A stretch of 64,000 nucleotides of DNA from Elephas maximus indicus (GCF_024166365.1 NC_064819.1:2616501-2680500); one strand, 5' to 3'; shown: positions 1 through 13,700, numbered from the stretch's first letter. The notes: a model not told the origin generated them from the sequence alone. Numbers and translations are program-made.

Positions 1-19
1 AAATGGCATGTCATTTCTG

Positions 20-290
20 AAACTAGGTCATAAAAGAGTGTGGCTTCTGCTCACTCTCTCTTCTTGCTCTGGGGGAAGCTGGAAAGACGCCAAATTGTCA
101 CTCAGGCAGCCCCATGGAGCCACTCACATAGCAAGGAACTGAGGTCTATCAGCAGCTATGTGTGCGCCATCTTGGAGGTGGCTCCTCCAGCCCTGGCCAA
201 CAGCTTGACAGCAGCCCTGAGATGCTGAGTTAGAGCCACACCTGCTCCTGGATTTCTGACTCAAGGCCCTAAAATCCTTCCCAAACCAAC
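20..290 (+). mobile_element. LTR fragment, MaLR (MLT1/MST-like)
   Basis: The stretch resembles the internal part of mammalian apparent LTR retrotransposon LTRs: a CT-rich run, 'cttgctctgggggaagctgg', then gccatcttgga and a 'gatttctgactca' block. No LTR ends or target duplications are visible, so it is a fragment. The family call is from memory of consensus phrases. Confidence 0.45.
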
Positions 291-1084
291 TCAGGCATTT
301 TCCTATATTTAAGTATATGATATGCTCATACTGTATGTAACTCATAAAAGAGAAGATAAGGAAAACGAATGTAGTTTGAAAAAGTCCCTCAGGTACACAG
401 GTCCCTCCCAGGGTGCTCCATCCGCATCTCACAGCCAGATGTAACACCACGGAAAAATGCTTCTTGTCTCAAGTTACTTACAACTTTTCTAACTTCGGCA
501 CTGTCTCTTATTACTCAGTACAGAACCACCACAAATCCAATCAATCAAAAGCCGTGTGGTAGGTTTGCACCAAATTTCAAAATACAGTACACTACTGCTT
601 ACTTGAATGCCTTAAGTAAAAAAGCTATACATTCTCAATTTTTAATCCAGATTACTTCAAATGCATCCATCTCGAACTGTCCCAAGGTAGGCCCTTGCTT
701 TTAAATGTTAGGCAAAGGCCATCCATTAATTATTCCTTGAGTGGAATAAGGAGAATTCGAACAGTTTTGACTAAGAAGTTAGGTATTGAGTTTGTTAACA
801 ACAAAAAATTAAATTCATGTTTGTTTGCTATTCAGGAAAAACTCAGAAACAATTCCCAACTCACCATCTACAGGAACGCCTCCTTCACTACTAACAGGAA
901 GAGAATATTTGCATATACGCTATCTGTAGCCAAAGCACCCTACTAACCTGGCCTGTCAGGTGATTTTAACATGGATATTCAAGATACAGCATTAGGGTAG
1001 CTCTTTGGATCTTTTCTTCTCTCTCATTGGGCCTGAACTGAAGATATTAAGAGCTAACATTCAGGGTGTTAATACCATCTTCTT

Positions 1085-1200
1085 TGTTTCAGAATTTTAC
1101 ATACACTACCTCATTTAATCTTGACAAAGCTGAGGTAGGTGCTACTTATTATATCCCCTATTTTACAGGTGAGAGTATCAAGATCAAAGAGCATTAAAAC
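1085..1200 (-). repeat. MIR-like SINE fragment
   Basis: The block with 'cctcatttaatcttgacaaa', 'gaggtaggtgctacttatta' and 'ccctattttacaggtgaga' has the order typical of an ancient MIR core read in antisense. Diverged and truncated. Confidence 0.45.
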
Positions 1201-1629
1201 TTTTAGAGGAAATTTAGATGACACGTGTAGTTAGTATTTGTACTTTTAGTAAGCAGCACTTGTCAGAAAAAACCTCACAAAACCAAATCCTTGGTATACA
1301 ATTACAGCATAATTATTATTCAAAAAATAAGTTTTGATTAGATAGGACAGCAAGTAGACTAAGTCTTCTTCCTCCCTTCAGAAAAGACTTGAAAAATTGG
1401 GTAGTGTACCTACCGTTTCAAAAGGTCTGAATTAGGAGGTCTGGATTTCAGTTGGCCTACTTTAATGAATTTTGAGTTGAATCTTAAAGTAACATGGAAG
1501 TAAACAAAACATTATGAGTAACAACAAATAATGGCTACGTATAGCTGCCGACCCCAGAAGTCAACGCAATGCAGTGTCTTCTTTGACATTTACCAGACAT
1601 TACAGGTCACTACCAGAACATCACGTAAG

Positions 1630-1635
1630 TTTATT
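1630..1635 (-). promoter_or_regulatory. Candidate distal NAA50 poly(A) signal
   Basis: TTTATT on the plus strand gives AATAAA on the minus strand, about 2.95 kb past the NAA50 stop. It is the only canonical hexamer I found between 1 and 4470. Use of the site is inferred, not shown. Confidence 0.25.
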
Positions 1636-3924
1636 TCAGATATAACAGCAATGTTAAAATTGACAAGTTTAATTCTTAACCGCACCAAATAAACTTTGCC
1701 ATTTAAGTATTTTTAAAGTTATTCCCTCCAAAAAACTGAGGGAGCTTTTCTTTTCTACCACCACACAACCATGGTTTCCCAATAGTTCTATTTTTTGGAG
1801 GACTTTCAATTGATGAGTAAACTGCCTTGGAGATATTTCAGAACTTCTTTCCCCAAATGAAAACTAATCTGAACAAATTATATATTGCATAGATTTCTCT
1901 TCTCTAGAACATAAATGCAATACCACACAGAGTAATTTTTACCTATTCACCCCACAGTAAAAACTGTCTTGAAAAATATGATGGGCACATTCTGTGATAT
2001 TACAGTTAATACAATTATTATTTTTTACCTCAAACAAGATAATTTTTATCATATACCAAAATAAACAACATGGGACACTATTTCAGTATTTACTCATAGG
2101 CCCAGCTTCGACCTCCCTCCTCTGTATCTCCTTTCTCCTCCATAAGCAGATGGAATTATTTAATACAAGTTTGATGTTGGAGAATTAACCCTTTACAAAC
2201 GTTTACGATTTAAGCGAAGTCACTGACTAGTGTGGAAAAAGAAATCCTACAATAATGAGCCTACACACTCCATTCAAAATTTAATGTTTTTCCCTCCTTA
2301 AATAACATGTACTTAATTGTCATGAGGCAGCTATTCTGTTTCCAATAACCACATTTAGGGATACATTCATAGGACTGATCAGACAGTCCAAGTGAAATGG
2401 TTACAGAAATAGAGGCAGTGTCATCTCACAAGACTCATTTATACATCAAAATCTACTTTGATACCTGGAAGTTTAGAAAAAGGCTGAGTTCTCCAAAACT
2501 AACTATGTTTTCTGTAACTCAAGCACTCTTCTCTTGGCAAGAGCAAGCAGAGGCTTACCCATGAAGGTTAAAGGTGCTTAATGCTAACCTGCTTCCTAAT
2601 ATTTAGACTGCTAAAGAAACCAGTACTCGCGAGACCAGTGTGGTCTTTCTAGATTTTTACTATCTTAAGATTAGACCCCTGTATACTCATTCATCAACTA
2701 TCTTCCTTTTCTGTATTATTCTTGGCACTCAATAAGACTGTTGAAGTCTATTGTACTTTCACATTCTCGAATAAGAACTTAGGATTATAAAATGTGCATA
2801 AACATTCTGTAGAATCTTTCTGTCATTTAATATGTTTGGAGAGTTGAGACTTTTGTACCAGAATTTTACATAAGAGGATAAATATTATGAATCATTCTTC
2901 CTTTTAAGTCAAATGACAGAAAATTCAAGCCCTACGTGGTGTTTTAAAGTCTAATGAGAACATCTGTTGAGCTATCAATATTGGCAATGAAAAAAAACTT
3001 AAAACATTTGAGATTGGGTTACAACAATTTCAGATGTCTCTCGTGTTACAGTAAGTTACCAATGCATCACAGCCATTGCCTGTACACCAGAAAATAATCT
3101 GCCATAAACCAGTCTGGTCAGTAGAGCAGGTCACAGTGACATCTGCATCAACACTTCTAGACTTCTACTTTTCCAAGAATAGAAGCATTATGTTTCCCAA
3201 TCCCACTCTTCTCCAAATCCTTAAACTCAACATTGTAGGCACAAGAGTGTAAGCAAATCCGGGATGGTCTCCAACAGGTAGGCAATAGCACAGCTATGTT
3301 ATTTTCAAAAACACTGTCTGGAATAGTCTTTCCTATTTAATCACACGCTAAGTGGCCACAGGTTTAGCAGGCTCTGTGCTAGCTGACATTAAATGCATGT
3401 ATTGTGCCTCAAGTCCATCAAAGTTTCCCTTTAGGAACTTTTTAGTATGTTCAGGAGAGAACACCTGCTTCAGGTTTACTTCAGGGTCCTGACCTAGGGA
3501 ACATCAGCTCCATTCTTAGGGTTAGACAAACTATTGTTCGGTTTACTGAAGAAAAAGGACCAGAGAAAAAAGTAAATCACAACAAACCTCTTTAGGCCAG
3601 TTAAAGACCTTATCTCTAGCTGAGACTTCAATAAAGAAAAAAAAAACAAAAACAAAAACTTACCAGCCCACACTCTAAAAGTTAATGCCACCAGAAACAA
3701 TCAGCAGCAGGAAAAATGAACCTGCTAACAACCAGCCCACTCATTAGCAAAAAGTAATTTAACTCAAATACTGAGACCAAAATAATATAACACTACCTAC
3801 CCAAACTGCCCTACCCACCCTCAACCACCAACAGGAAGAAAGGAAACAACTGCTTAAAAAGAACAAAATAAGCTTCATATTTCTTACAAGGATTAACAAT
3901 GGTCCAATTCTGGAGACAGTGCTC

Positions 3925-4057
3925 AGAAGGACTGAAGGTGGGTGAAGGCGATGTCTGGGGATTAGGATCTCCCAGTCTTTAGAAACCCCAGAAGGACTGA
4001 AGGTGGGGTGAAGGCGATGTCCGGGGATTAGGATCTCCCACAGTCTTTAGAAACCCC
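3925..4057. repeat. Tandem duplication of a 65-68 bp unit
   Basis: Two adjacent near-identical copies: 3925-3989 and 3990-4057. Both begin agaaggactgaaggtgg, run through 'gaaggcgatgt' and 'ggggattaggatctccca', and end agtctttagaaacccc. They differ by one g insertion, one t/c change and an extra 'ca'. A partial third start (agaagtacc) follows. The high identity implies a recent event, probably within the NAA50 3' UTR. Confidence 0.93.
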
Positions 4058-4470
4058 AGAAGTACCACAAACACACTAAACTTGTCTATGAATTAGAGAA
4101 CAAGGTAGTGCTGCTGCTGCTTTTTTATCTTTTGAAATATACAATATTTTGTAGGCTCTGCCCTTCAATGTGAAAGCAGGACATTAAAAAAATCAGCTAA
4201 AAAAATCTAAAATTATTTAACACCCAAAATTTTGGGAGACCATATATATCTTAACCAGGAAACTAAACAGATCTATACCTTTTCCTTCCTTCAGTCAAAC
4301 CATCTCACAAAAATAAGAAAACGAAAACAATCCAAACATGATTTTTAAAGTCCTTGAAAGTATTCAAACTTGTGGAGGAAAGGAAAAGAAAGAAAGAGAA
4401 ACAAGAATGAGGAGGAGCAGAAAGCTTTAAAAGAAAGGCGGGGGGGGGAGGGGAATCAACGGGCCTCTCT

Positions 4471-4476
4471 TTTATT
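4471..4476 (-). promoter_or_regulatory. Candidate proximal NAA50 poly(A) signal
   Basis: AATAAA on the minus strand lies about 110 nt downstream of the NAA50 stop, just past the tandem repeat. A short 3' UTR isoform could use it; a G-rich minus-strand downstream element is not evident, so this stays weak. Confidence 0.25.
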
Positions 4477-4502
4477 TGGCGACAAGCAAGTGCAAGCAAG
4501 TT

Positions 4503-4603
4503 CATCTGTCATTTGTTCGGTTGTCTGTCTTTTGCACATCTGTCATTTGTTCAGCTGTCTGTCTTCTGCACACCTGCATTTCTTCAGCTGTCTGTCTTCT
4601 GCA
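4503..4603 (-). repeat. Three-copy 33-34 bp tandem repeat spanning the NAA50 stop
   Basis: On the plus strand the units are 4503-4536, 4537-4570 and 4571-4603, sharing the core gtctgtcttctgca (gtctgtcttttgca in the first). In NAA50 sense the first copy met (4571-4603) encodes the last residues VQKTDS and the stop at 4584-4586; the next two copies follow in the 3' UTR. In the last copy the equivalent of the stop reads CGA rather than TGA. Confidence 0.92.
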
Positions 4604-4761
4604 CACCTGCGTCCTGGCCAGAAGGGACCTTGAGGTTTTTCTGCAACACGTGAGCATCTGCTGGCTCTATCCTCTTATAGTAGTTCTTCTTTGTCTCGAT
4701 AATCTCAAAGCCAAACTTCCGGTAGAAGTCAATTGCTGACTCATTGCTGATTTGGACATGC
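4584..4761 (-). CDS. NAA50: NAA50 coding exon 5 (residues 111-169 and stop)
   Basis: Acceptor ctgtttcag precedes GCATGTCC. It encodes [18 protein letters not shown], the [10 protein letters not shown] segment and the flexible tail ending [11 protein letters not shown]. The last codons and the TGA at 4584-4586 lie inside the first unit of a 33-34 bp tandem repeat. Confidence 0.97.
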
Positions 4762-7700
4762 CTGAAACAGAAAGGGTATTAAAAAAAAAAAATTAATTAG
4801 TTCATCAGCTTGTGTTTTCTCCACAGACCACCTCAAATCTGAAACTGCCGGCCAGCTAAAAGCGTGTTAGAACTGGTGGCAGCGGGAATACTGTGTTGGC
4901 ACTTTCCTCAGATTCTCTTTACAAAGAAAACGTGCAATACCTCACATGTACTTATTATTAGCAATCAACACAGATTAAGTATTCATTTCAGAAAATCTTT
5001 TGATGACAAATTTACACTTTTAACCTAACTCTTACATTAGCAAGACTGAGATTACGAGGCTCAGTTAACACTGTTTGTTCCTGCAATCAACAAAGGGTGA
5101 AGTACCCTAACATTTTTTAGTAGAAGGGAAGAAGATATTCCTGTGATTAAAAATGGGTTAAATAACCAATAGGGTAAGAATCACTATTTTTTTAACACTT
5201 GCAGGAAGGGGAAAAAAAAAAAAGGATCTCAATGCCTGAATACATTTTCTTCTGGTTAATAAAAAACATACTATATTTTGAATAAACGATAATTTGAGCT
5301 TTTCATTTCCTCTCAAAATAACATTATAGAACTTAATCTCTTCTGATGACAAAGCAAAAATGAGAATGGCCTTCTAGTGCTTGTGTTACGAACAATCCAT
5401 GGTTGTGATTTCAGATCCAAGGCCTCCTGTGATCCCAGTACCATTCCTGCTAGTTACCTCTCTGATTTTGATTATTAAACTTCACTACAAAGAGCGTGGT
5501 CACTGATAGCCTTGAACAAAATACAGGGAATGCAAACAAACAGGATATGAGGAGAGTGCTATTAATAGCCTTAAATTCCGAAGACCTGAGCTTTAATCCT
5601 GGCCTCATCCCTGTGACTTTGGAGCTCCCACCCCAACCTAAGCAAAACAAGGATGAATTTTATTTGTTTCCTTATCTACTGTTAAAACAAACAAACAAAC
5701 AAAAATCCCTGTAACAAGTACTTCCACAGTGTTTCCTAAGAAATAATGAAATACGTGACCAGATTTTTAGGTTGCTAGTAAAGATTTTTGCTGTCAGTTT
5801 ATTAGGCTCTTTAGATTAGAACATTAATTCTTGTTAATTTTAGATACAAATTATTTTACTTACAGATAGATGTTGTCAAATGTGCCATCTTTTTCGCAGA
5901 TGTTTAAGACATGATTTAACATCTTAGTTCCTGTAAGACAAATAACAAATAAGCAACCTCACAGAATCAACCTTTCATGTACACATCTGTTTATTATCTT
6001 ACCACAGGTACTTATTGAGTGTTAACAACATTTATAAGGTGCACACTGTTGTCAGCTGCCACTGAGTTGGCTCTGACTCATGGCAAGACATTCTGATTTC
6101 ACAAAATTTTGTTTTCTCTCACCAATATTCATATACGGTTCAAAATGATAGGAGAAAAACAATCTTTACATATAAGTTCTTCCAGGTAGCAAAAATCCAG
6201 AAAAAGCAAAATGGGACATAAATAACAAAGCCGTATAGGGCTTCCAGCTGAATTACGTTAAGAAGTAAACATTAGTTATTTTCCACCTGGAGAGTCCCTC
6301 GGTGGTGCCAACAGTTAACGCACTTGGCTGCTAATCTAAAGGCTGGCAGTTTGAGTCCACCCAGAGGTACCTGGAAACAAAGGCCTGGCAACCTACCTCT
6401 GAAAAAATTGGCCACTGAAAACCCTATGGAATACATACAGTTCTACTCTAACATACCTAGGGATCAGCTCGAAGACAGCTGCTTCGGTTTTAAAAAATTT
6501 TTAGCCTAACTTACGTAACTCAGTAAGCCCTTCCCAGTATCCCTAAAAGGAATGGTTTTTGAGTAATTAGGTCAGGATCAGTAACGACGTATTTGGGTTT
6601 CTTTGAAGATGTAAAAACAAAACGATCAAATAATTTTACCTATTCCTAGCCTTCGGTAAGGTGCCAGACATCCTAGAGTCATGATGTAAAGTCTCTTCTG
6701 GTTCTGTGAATGATCCACCCTACAGCACACCGCACCTACTGCGATATCATTAAAATACGCTGCCAAGGAAAACACAAAGACTTAAAGTCCAACAGATAGA
6801 GCAACACATTTTATTTCATGTTCTCCTCGTCTTCTATAGGGACAAAATTGTCGCTATCAGCATTAAACTTAAATAGCTACTCTACGAAAATCACACAGCC
6901 CCAAAACCTCCTACCTTGTCTTGGAAAATTTAAACCTCCCTCTAGAATAAAGCTAAGGAGTGAAAACACACACAGGCACACACTAAACAATAAGAAAAAA
7001 TATTTAGCATTTCCTTTTCAAATTCAAATTATTTTGATTTCTCCAAGACTTTTCTCAGAAGCTAGGACCACGATTCCTCCCATGTAAAATAGGACTAAGT
7101 TATCTCTATCTGGCTCTATTATTTAAAAAACAGCGACCAAGAACACGAATTGGCAAATGAAGGGAGGGAAAAAAACCGTATTATACCAAGTTTTGCTAGC
7201 TCGCCAACCTCCAGCACATCCTTGTAGAACTTGTCATTGTAGCTGACTGGAAAGATGACTTGGTTTAATCTCTTCAGCTGCTTAATATTGTGGGGTGTCA
7301 CATCTCCCAGCTCGATCCGGCTACTGGAACAAACCAAAATGTACTCAATAACTCAACAAATGACATGAAGCTAATCATATTTTAAGGCGAACCTGCTAAA
7401 AAGGTACCAAGTTTTGTTTACATTATCAAATCCAATCCTTTCACAGTGACTATATTCCTATAAAGATTACCATTTATAAACAAATTTTGCCAGTCATTCA
7501 GCCCACCTTCTACTTACAGCTTTCATACAATGTATACATTTAGGGACAAATACAGTACACAAAAATTCCTACGAAGGTTGGAGTAATATTCTACAATACC
7601 AAACTATCCCTTTTAGACACTATAGGCATACACTGCTGATCAAAAAGACTTGGTAACACCTAAAGTTGACAAGGGGGTGGCAGATGACTTTTATACCCTG

Positions 7701-10700
7701 CTGATGGGTACGTAAATAGTTACAACATCTCTGGAGGACAATCTAGCACTAAGTATTGAAAAGCCTAAAAAGCATATTCCCTTTATCCAAATAATCCTAC
7801 TTCTAGGAATTCCCTGTAAGAAAGCAATCCAAATATGCACATAGAACACTTCTGGTCCAGAAGCAGAGCCATAGGGCAGGATTAAAAATTCAGATTCCTG
7901 GACTCCACCCCAGACCTTAAGAATGAGAATCTCTGGGGATGGAACAAGACAACCCACATCACAAACGACAGTCTGAAATTACCTATCAAGAATGAAGAGT
8001 GTATTTACTACGACAGTGGCCCCCCCCCCTCCCCGCAAGGCTGCTCATGTGCAGGCAAACACCTGATGGGATTTAGTTCCTTGGTTTGGAGGGTTTAGGG
8101 TCATGGTTTCATGGGATATTCCAGTTTATTGGCCTAGTATCATGTCTAGTGTTTCTAGTTCTACTTCCCCACGTGGGATCTATGTCTTCTGTAACTAGGT
8201 TACATCTCATTCGCTGGACAACTCCCCCCTTTATTAAAGCACACCCTGGCTCCCTAACCTTTAAGGCGGAAGTAACAAGACATTTCACCCCAAATCCTTC
8301 TCTGATTAAAATCTCCTGGGCTCTGGAGGCCCTGTGTGGAGCAAAAGGTTTAGCACTCGACTAATAGCCAAAAGGCTGGGTGTCTGAACCCAGCCAGTGG
8401 CACCTCAGATGGCAGGCCCGACGATTTGCTTCTGGAAGGTCACAGCCATGAAGACCCCATGGAGCAGTGCTACTTTGCACACATGCCGTGAGTCGGAACT
8501 GACTCGACAGCAATTAACAATAAAATCTACTGGGTTCACTCCTCCACCTTCCACAACTTAAAAACATTTAAAAAAAAATTTGCAGACACTGTTATCCTGA
8601 ATACGGGATTCCTTAAAATACAAGGATCATGTCTTATCTACACTGTCTACTCAATTATAACTATACTCTTTAATTTAGTATGGTACATAATACAAAAACT
8701 GGGCATATTCATTTATTTAAATATAACATATTCAAAACATTGTTTAAAAATTACCCATTTCATTTTTTAAAAAGAAAGCTCTACTTTTTCTATTTTAAAA
8801 GTGACCAAAAAATTATAAAGTTTTATTATAAACAATAAATGTAACTTAAGAACCCAGAAAGTCAGGCTTCTAAATTATATGTGCAAGAACGTGCGGCTTT
8901 TCTAAATTTTAAGAACGATTTCTAGGTAATCAATCACCAGGCTTCAAATACATTTAATTTTTAAAAGAAAGATGAAAACCAGCTCTTCCTTGACTTCCAA
9001 CAGGAGGGAATGGCGGTTACAGTCCTGCTCCTGTTGTGGTGCCGGTGAGTAGGCTCCAGCTCAGGGGACCCCGGGTACAGGACGAGATGCTGCCCAGTCC
9101 CGCGCCGTCCTCACAACCTCTGCTGTTTGAGCCCACTGTTGCAGGCACTGTGTCAGCCCATCTTGTCGAGGCTCCTTCTCTTTTTTGCTGATCATCTGTG
9201 GTATGCTACATTGGGTCTGCTAACAATTTAACCACAGAAAAGCTCGCAGGAGGGCAGGCAGATCAAGCCTGTAAGGAGGACGCAATACTGAATTCCACAT
9301 CAGGGAACAGGGCAGTGTATCCTTCTCTGCCCTAATTAAACAAAATACACGCTTTTTTTTTTTTTTTGAAGTTTAGCACCACAGAAATGACTTATGAAGT
9401 GAAAATATCCTGGACAATCACGACCAAAAACAAGTTTGATGTATATAGTCTTTCAATTTTTTTCTATAAACATATGTATGCACAGAAATGCAATACTGTA
9501 AGTATTGTTGTTGCGTTGCTATTTGAAAAAGAAATTAATCGAGTGTGATTATTACTAAGCTGCCAGACTAAGGTAGAAACAAATTTTCAAAGTGTCTATT
9601 AAATGTAACTTTGCCAGCAAATTCACCTTCAAATATAGTTTAACTTTCACTAACATGATTATGTTTGACTGAAATGGGATACTTCTGTAGTCCTGATCAG
9701 TTAGCTCCAAATTATTTTAAGATGTGGATATTCTAAATATATCAGAGTAATACCATCAACTTGCAAATACAATTTCACAAAGAACGCGTAGCGTTAAAGG
9801 TATAAACAGAGAGATATGTAGACATGCGAAGAAAATGAGAACATCACTCCTTTGTGAACCAAAAAAGCTTTTTAGAAGTTAAAAGAACTTCTAAATTAAA
9901 AGTTAACAGAAATTCCAAAGTTCTTACTAAAAAATTCCTTTAAGAACAGAGGTTTTAAGAATTCTTTGGTGATAAATTTTTCTAGAGTTCCAATGAACAT
10001 AATAGCGGCCTATTCAAAAAGTATAAATCAGTTCCAGTTCAAGAAATATCTGAACACCTATGTGCTGGGCACCTTGAATGCAGAGAAGTTTACACCAAGT
10101 AGGAAGGACAGGTTTACCAATATAACGTGCTGGTAATATCACATGTACACAAAGTACCAGAATGGAGGTGACCCTGGAAAGGTTTTGAAGGATGACTAAG
10201 AGTTTGTTATGTAGTTAAGACGAGAGAGCACTCTAAGACAAGGGTAGAGAAAACATGACCAAAATAGCAAGGATGTATTCCCAGAAATATATAGGCAGTC
10301 TGATATGGCTAAAACATAGCTCGTGTGGTATGTGGAAGGGGGCAGTGGAGAGGAAGCAACGAGAACCAATTTCATAAGGGCCTTGCACATCAAGATTTTG
10401 GTTTTCTTTTCGGTCTATACTTACTCTCTTGGTGGTGCCACACAGTGTAATCTAATTGCTTTAATGCAGTCAACTTAGTAGCCTAGAGCTCACCCCTTAA
10501 CTCCAAACTACCATATCCAAAGCCTCACCTAACAGCTTCACCTGCCTCTCTAGTAGACACTTCAAATGAAACACATCCAAGACTAAATTCCTAACCTTTC
10601 TCCCCAAATCAGCTTTACCTGCAACCGTCCTCATTTCATTTGATGGCCTCTCCATCTTCAGCTGCAGCTAACTCTCTGCCCTCCTTTAAGTATTTGTTCA

Positions 10701-13700
10701 AAGGATACCAGAGGGCTTACTCTACGTACGCTTTTTTTCCCTTGTAATATTTTTGATAGGCTTTTGTATCAAGATTATTTTGACTTCGAAGACAGTCTGG
10801 AAGTGTTTCTTCTTGCTCTTTAGTTCTGTCAATGTTTGACTTATGCATTGTCAAGTTACGTAATTAGGGACCAAATATTTAGGACTGTTAGTTGTTCATG
10901 AACTGACCCCTTCTTTGCTTTGAAATGTCTGTTTCTGGTAATGTTCCTTGTCTCAAAGTCTGCTTTGTTTATCGATAGTTTATTCTAATCAGTGTTGCAC
11001 AGTGTATCTTTTTATATCCTTTTACTTCTAACTTTCTCATGTCCTTATATTTAAAGTACTCTATTCCTCTTAAGTGGCCCTGGTGGCGCAGTGGTTAGAC
11101 GTTCAGCTGCTAACCAAAGGGTTGGTAGCTCGAGCCCACCAGCCACTCCGTGGAAACCATACGGGGGCAGTTCTACGCTGTCCTAAAGGGTCACTATGAG
11201 TTGCAATCAACACAACGGTAATTTTTCTTTTTTTGGTATGTCTCTTATGGAGCCCTGATGGCAGTTTTTTTTTTTTTTTAACAAGTGTTTGATTTATTTA
11301 GTTGCATATAGAATCACACTCTGTTCAAGCATCTTTTTTTTTTATTAACTTTTATTGAGCTTCAAGTGAACGTTTACAATTCAAGTCAGTCTGTCACATA
11401 TAAGTTTACATACATCTTACTCCGTACTCCCACTTGCTCTCCCCCTAATCAGTCAGCCCTTCCAGTCTCTCCTTTTGTGACAATTTTGCCAGCTTCCAAC
11501 TCTCTCTATCCTCCCATCACCCCTCCAGACAGGAGATGCCAACACAGTCTCAAGTGTCCACCTGATATAATTAGCTCACTCTTCATCAGCATCTCTCTCC
11601 TACCCACTGTCCAGTCCCTTTCATGTCTGATGAATTGTCTTCAGGGATGGTTCCCGTCCTGTGCCAACAGAAGGTTTGGGGACCGTGGCCGCCAGGATTC
11701 CTCTAGTCTCAGTCAGACCATTAAGTATGGTCTTTTTATGAGAATTTGGGGTCTGCATCCCACTGATCTCCTGCTCCCTCAGGAGTTCTCTGTTGCGCTC
11801 CCTGTCAGGACAGTCATTGATTGTGGCCGGGCACCAACTAGTTCTTCTGGTCTCAGGATGATGTAGGTCTCTGGTTCATGTGGCCCTTTCTGTCTCTTGG
11901 GCTCTTAGGTGTCGTGTGACCTTGGTGTTCTTCATTCTCCTTTGATCCAGGTGGGTTGAGACCAGTTGATGCATCTTAGATGGCTGCTTGTTAGCATTTA
12001 AGACCCCAGACGCCACATTTCAAAGTGGGATGCAGAATGTTTTCATAATAGAATTATTTTGCCAATTGACTTAGAAGTCCCCTTAAACCATGGTCCCCAA
12101 ACCCCCGCCCTTGCTCCGCTGACCTTTGAAGCATTCATTTTATCCCGGAAACTTCTTTTCAAGCATCATTTTTTAAGCATCACAGTAGCTGTACTTGGTG
12201 AGCGGTTCACTCTCAGGATCACTGCACAGCTGAGTTAGAAGCAAGTTCCACGCTCTTCTTTGTCTGTCTCCACCTTAAAACTGAGCAAAAACGTTTCCAC
12301 GTCTTCTTTTATCCATTAGCCGAACAGAGTGGCTGGCAGGCAATGGGCACTTGGTGTAATTGGTTCATTGCAAACATACAAACAAAAAAGCAAAGCCTGC
12401 TCAGGTCTTAACCTTTAAGGGTTTTGCCACAGGACCCTCTGCCTTAAAGCATTAAGTTTGAGAAGAAATAGAAATGTAAGTAGTATTAAAGCAAGTTTGT
12501 TTTTTACTGTACAATTGTAATACAGCTAATTATAATATGCTGACAGGCATCTCTTTAAAATGCCATTACTTTTTGGCATCGTATTAATTAGGTTGGAAAG
12601 GCTAGGAGAGTAAAATCAACTACACTGAGAAAATATGGATTTTGATTAAGAGAAAAGGGTAGGTTATTTTTTTTTTAATAATTTTTATTGTGCTTTAAGT
12701 GAAAGTTTTCAAATCAAGTCAGTCTCTCACAAAAACCCATAAACACCTTGCTACACACTCCCAATTACTCTCCCCCCAATGAGACAGCCCACTCCTTCCC
12801 TCCATTCTCTCTTTTTGTGTCCATTTTGCCAGCTTCTAACCCCCTCTACTCTCTCATCTCCCCTCCAGGCAGGAGATGCCAACATAGTCTCAAGAGTCCA
12901 CCTGATCCAAGAAGCTCACTCCTCACCAGCATCCCTCTCCGACCCACTGTCCAGTCCAATCCATGTCTGAAGAGGTTCCTGTCCTGGGCCAACAGGAGGT
13001 CTGGGCGCCATGACCACCGGGGTCCTTCTAGTTTCAGTCACACCATTAAGTTTGGCCTTTTTATGAGAATTTAGGATCTGCATCCCACTGCTCTCCTGCT
13101 CCCTCAGGGGTTCTCTGTTGTGTTCCCCGTCAGGGCAGTGATCGGTTGTGGCCAGGCACCATCTAGTTCTTCTGGTCTCAGGCTGATGTAGTCTCTGGTT
13201 TATGTGGCCCTTTCTGTCTCTTGGGCTCGTAATCACCTTGTGTCCTTGGTGTTCTTCATTCTCCTTTGATCCAGGTGGGTTGAGACCAATTGATGCATCT
13301 TAGATGGCTGCTTTCTAGCGTTTAAGACCCCAGATGCCACTCTCCAAAGTGGGATGCAGAATGTTTTCTTAATAGATTTTATTATGCCAATTGACTTAGA
13401 TGTCCCCTGAAACCATGGTCCCCAGACCCCTGCCCCTCCTACAATGGCCTTCAAAACATTCAGTTTATTCAGGAAACTTGTTTGCTTTTGGTTTAGTCCA
13501 ATTGTGCTGACCTCCCCTGTATTGTGTGCTGTCTTTCCCTTCACCTAAAGTAGTTCTTATCTACTAATTAGTGAATTCCCCTCTTCCACCCTCCCTCCCT
13601 CTCCCCCCCAACCACAAAAGAATGTTTTCTTCTCAGTTGAAACTATTTCTCAAGTTCTTATAATAGTAGTCTTATACAATATTTGTCCTTTTGCAACTAA

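Larger units (their letters stand above)
1..4583 (-). other. NAA50: Presumed NAA50 3' UTR and downstream flank
   Basis: This stretch follows the NAA50 stop on the minus strand. It is mostly AT-rich single-copy sequence with few young repeats, unlike the SINE-rich introns, which fits a long 3' UTR. How far the transcript runs cannot be read directly. Canonical minus-strand AATAAA hexamers are at 4471-4476 and 1630-1635; many weaker ATTAAA forms exist. No other gene is recognisable here. Confidence 0.5.

Noticed and set aside
4370-4739. Plus-strand 87-codon frames opposite NAA50 exon 5
   Set aside because: They are the antisense of NAA50 exon 5 and of the tandem repeat, whose periodicity gives the repeating CLSSAH pattern.
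11280-12666. Processed pseudogene inserted independently of the L1
   Set aside because: The target octamers flank the whole composite and none separates the foreign DNA from the L1, so one event explains both; kept as an alternative until the source is found.
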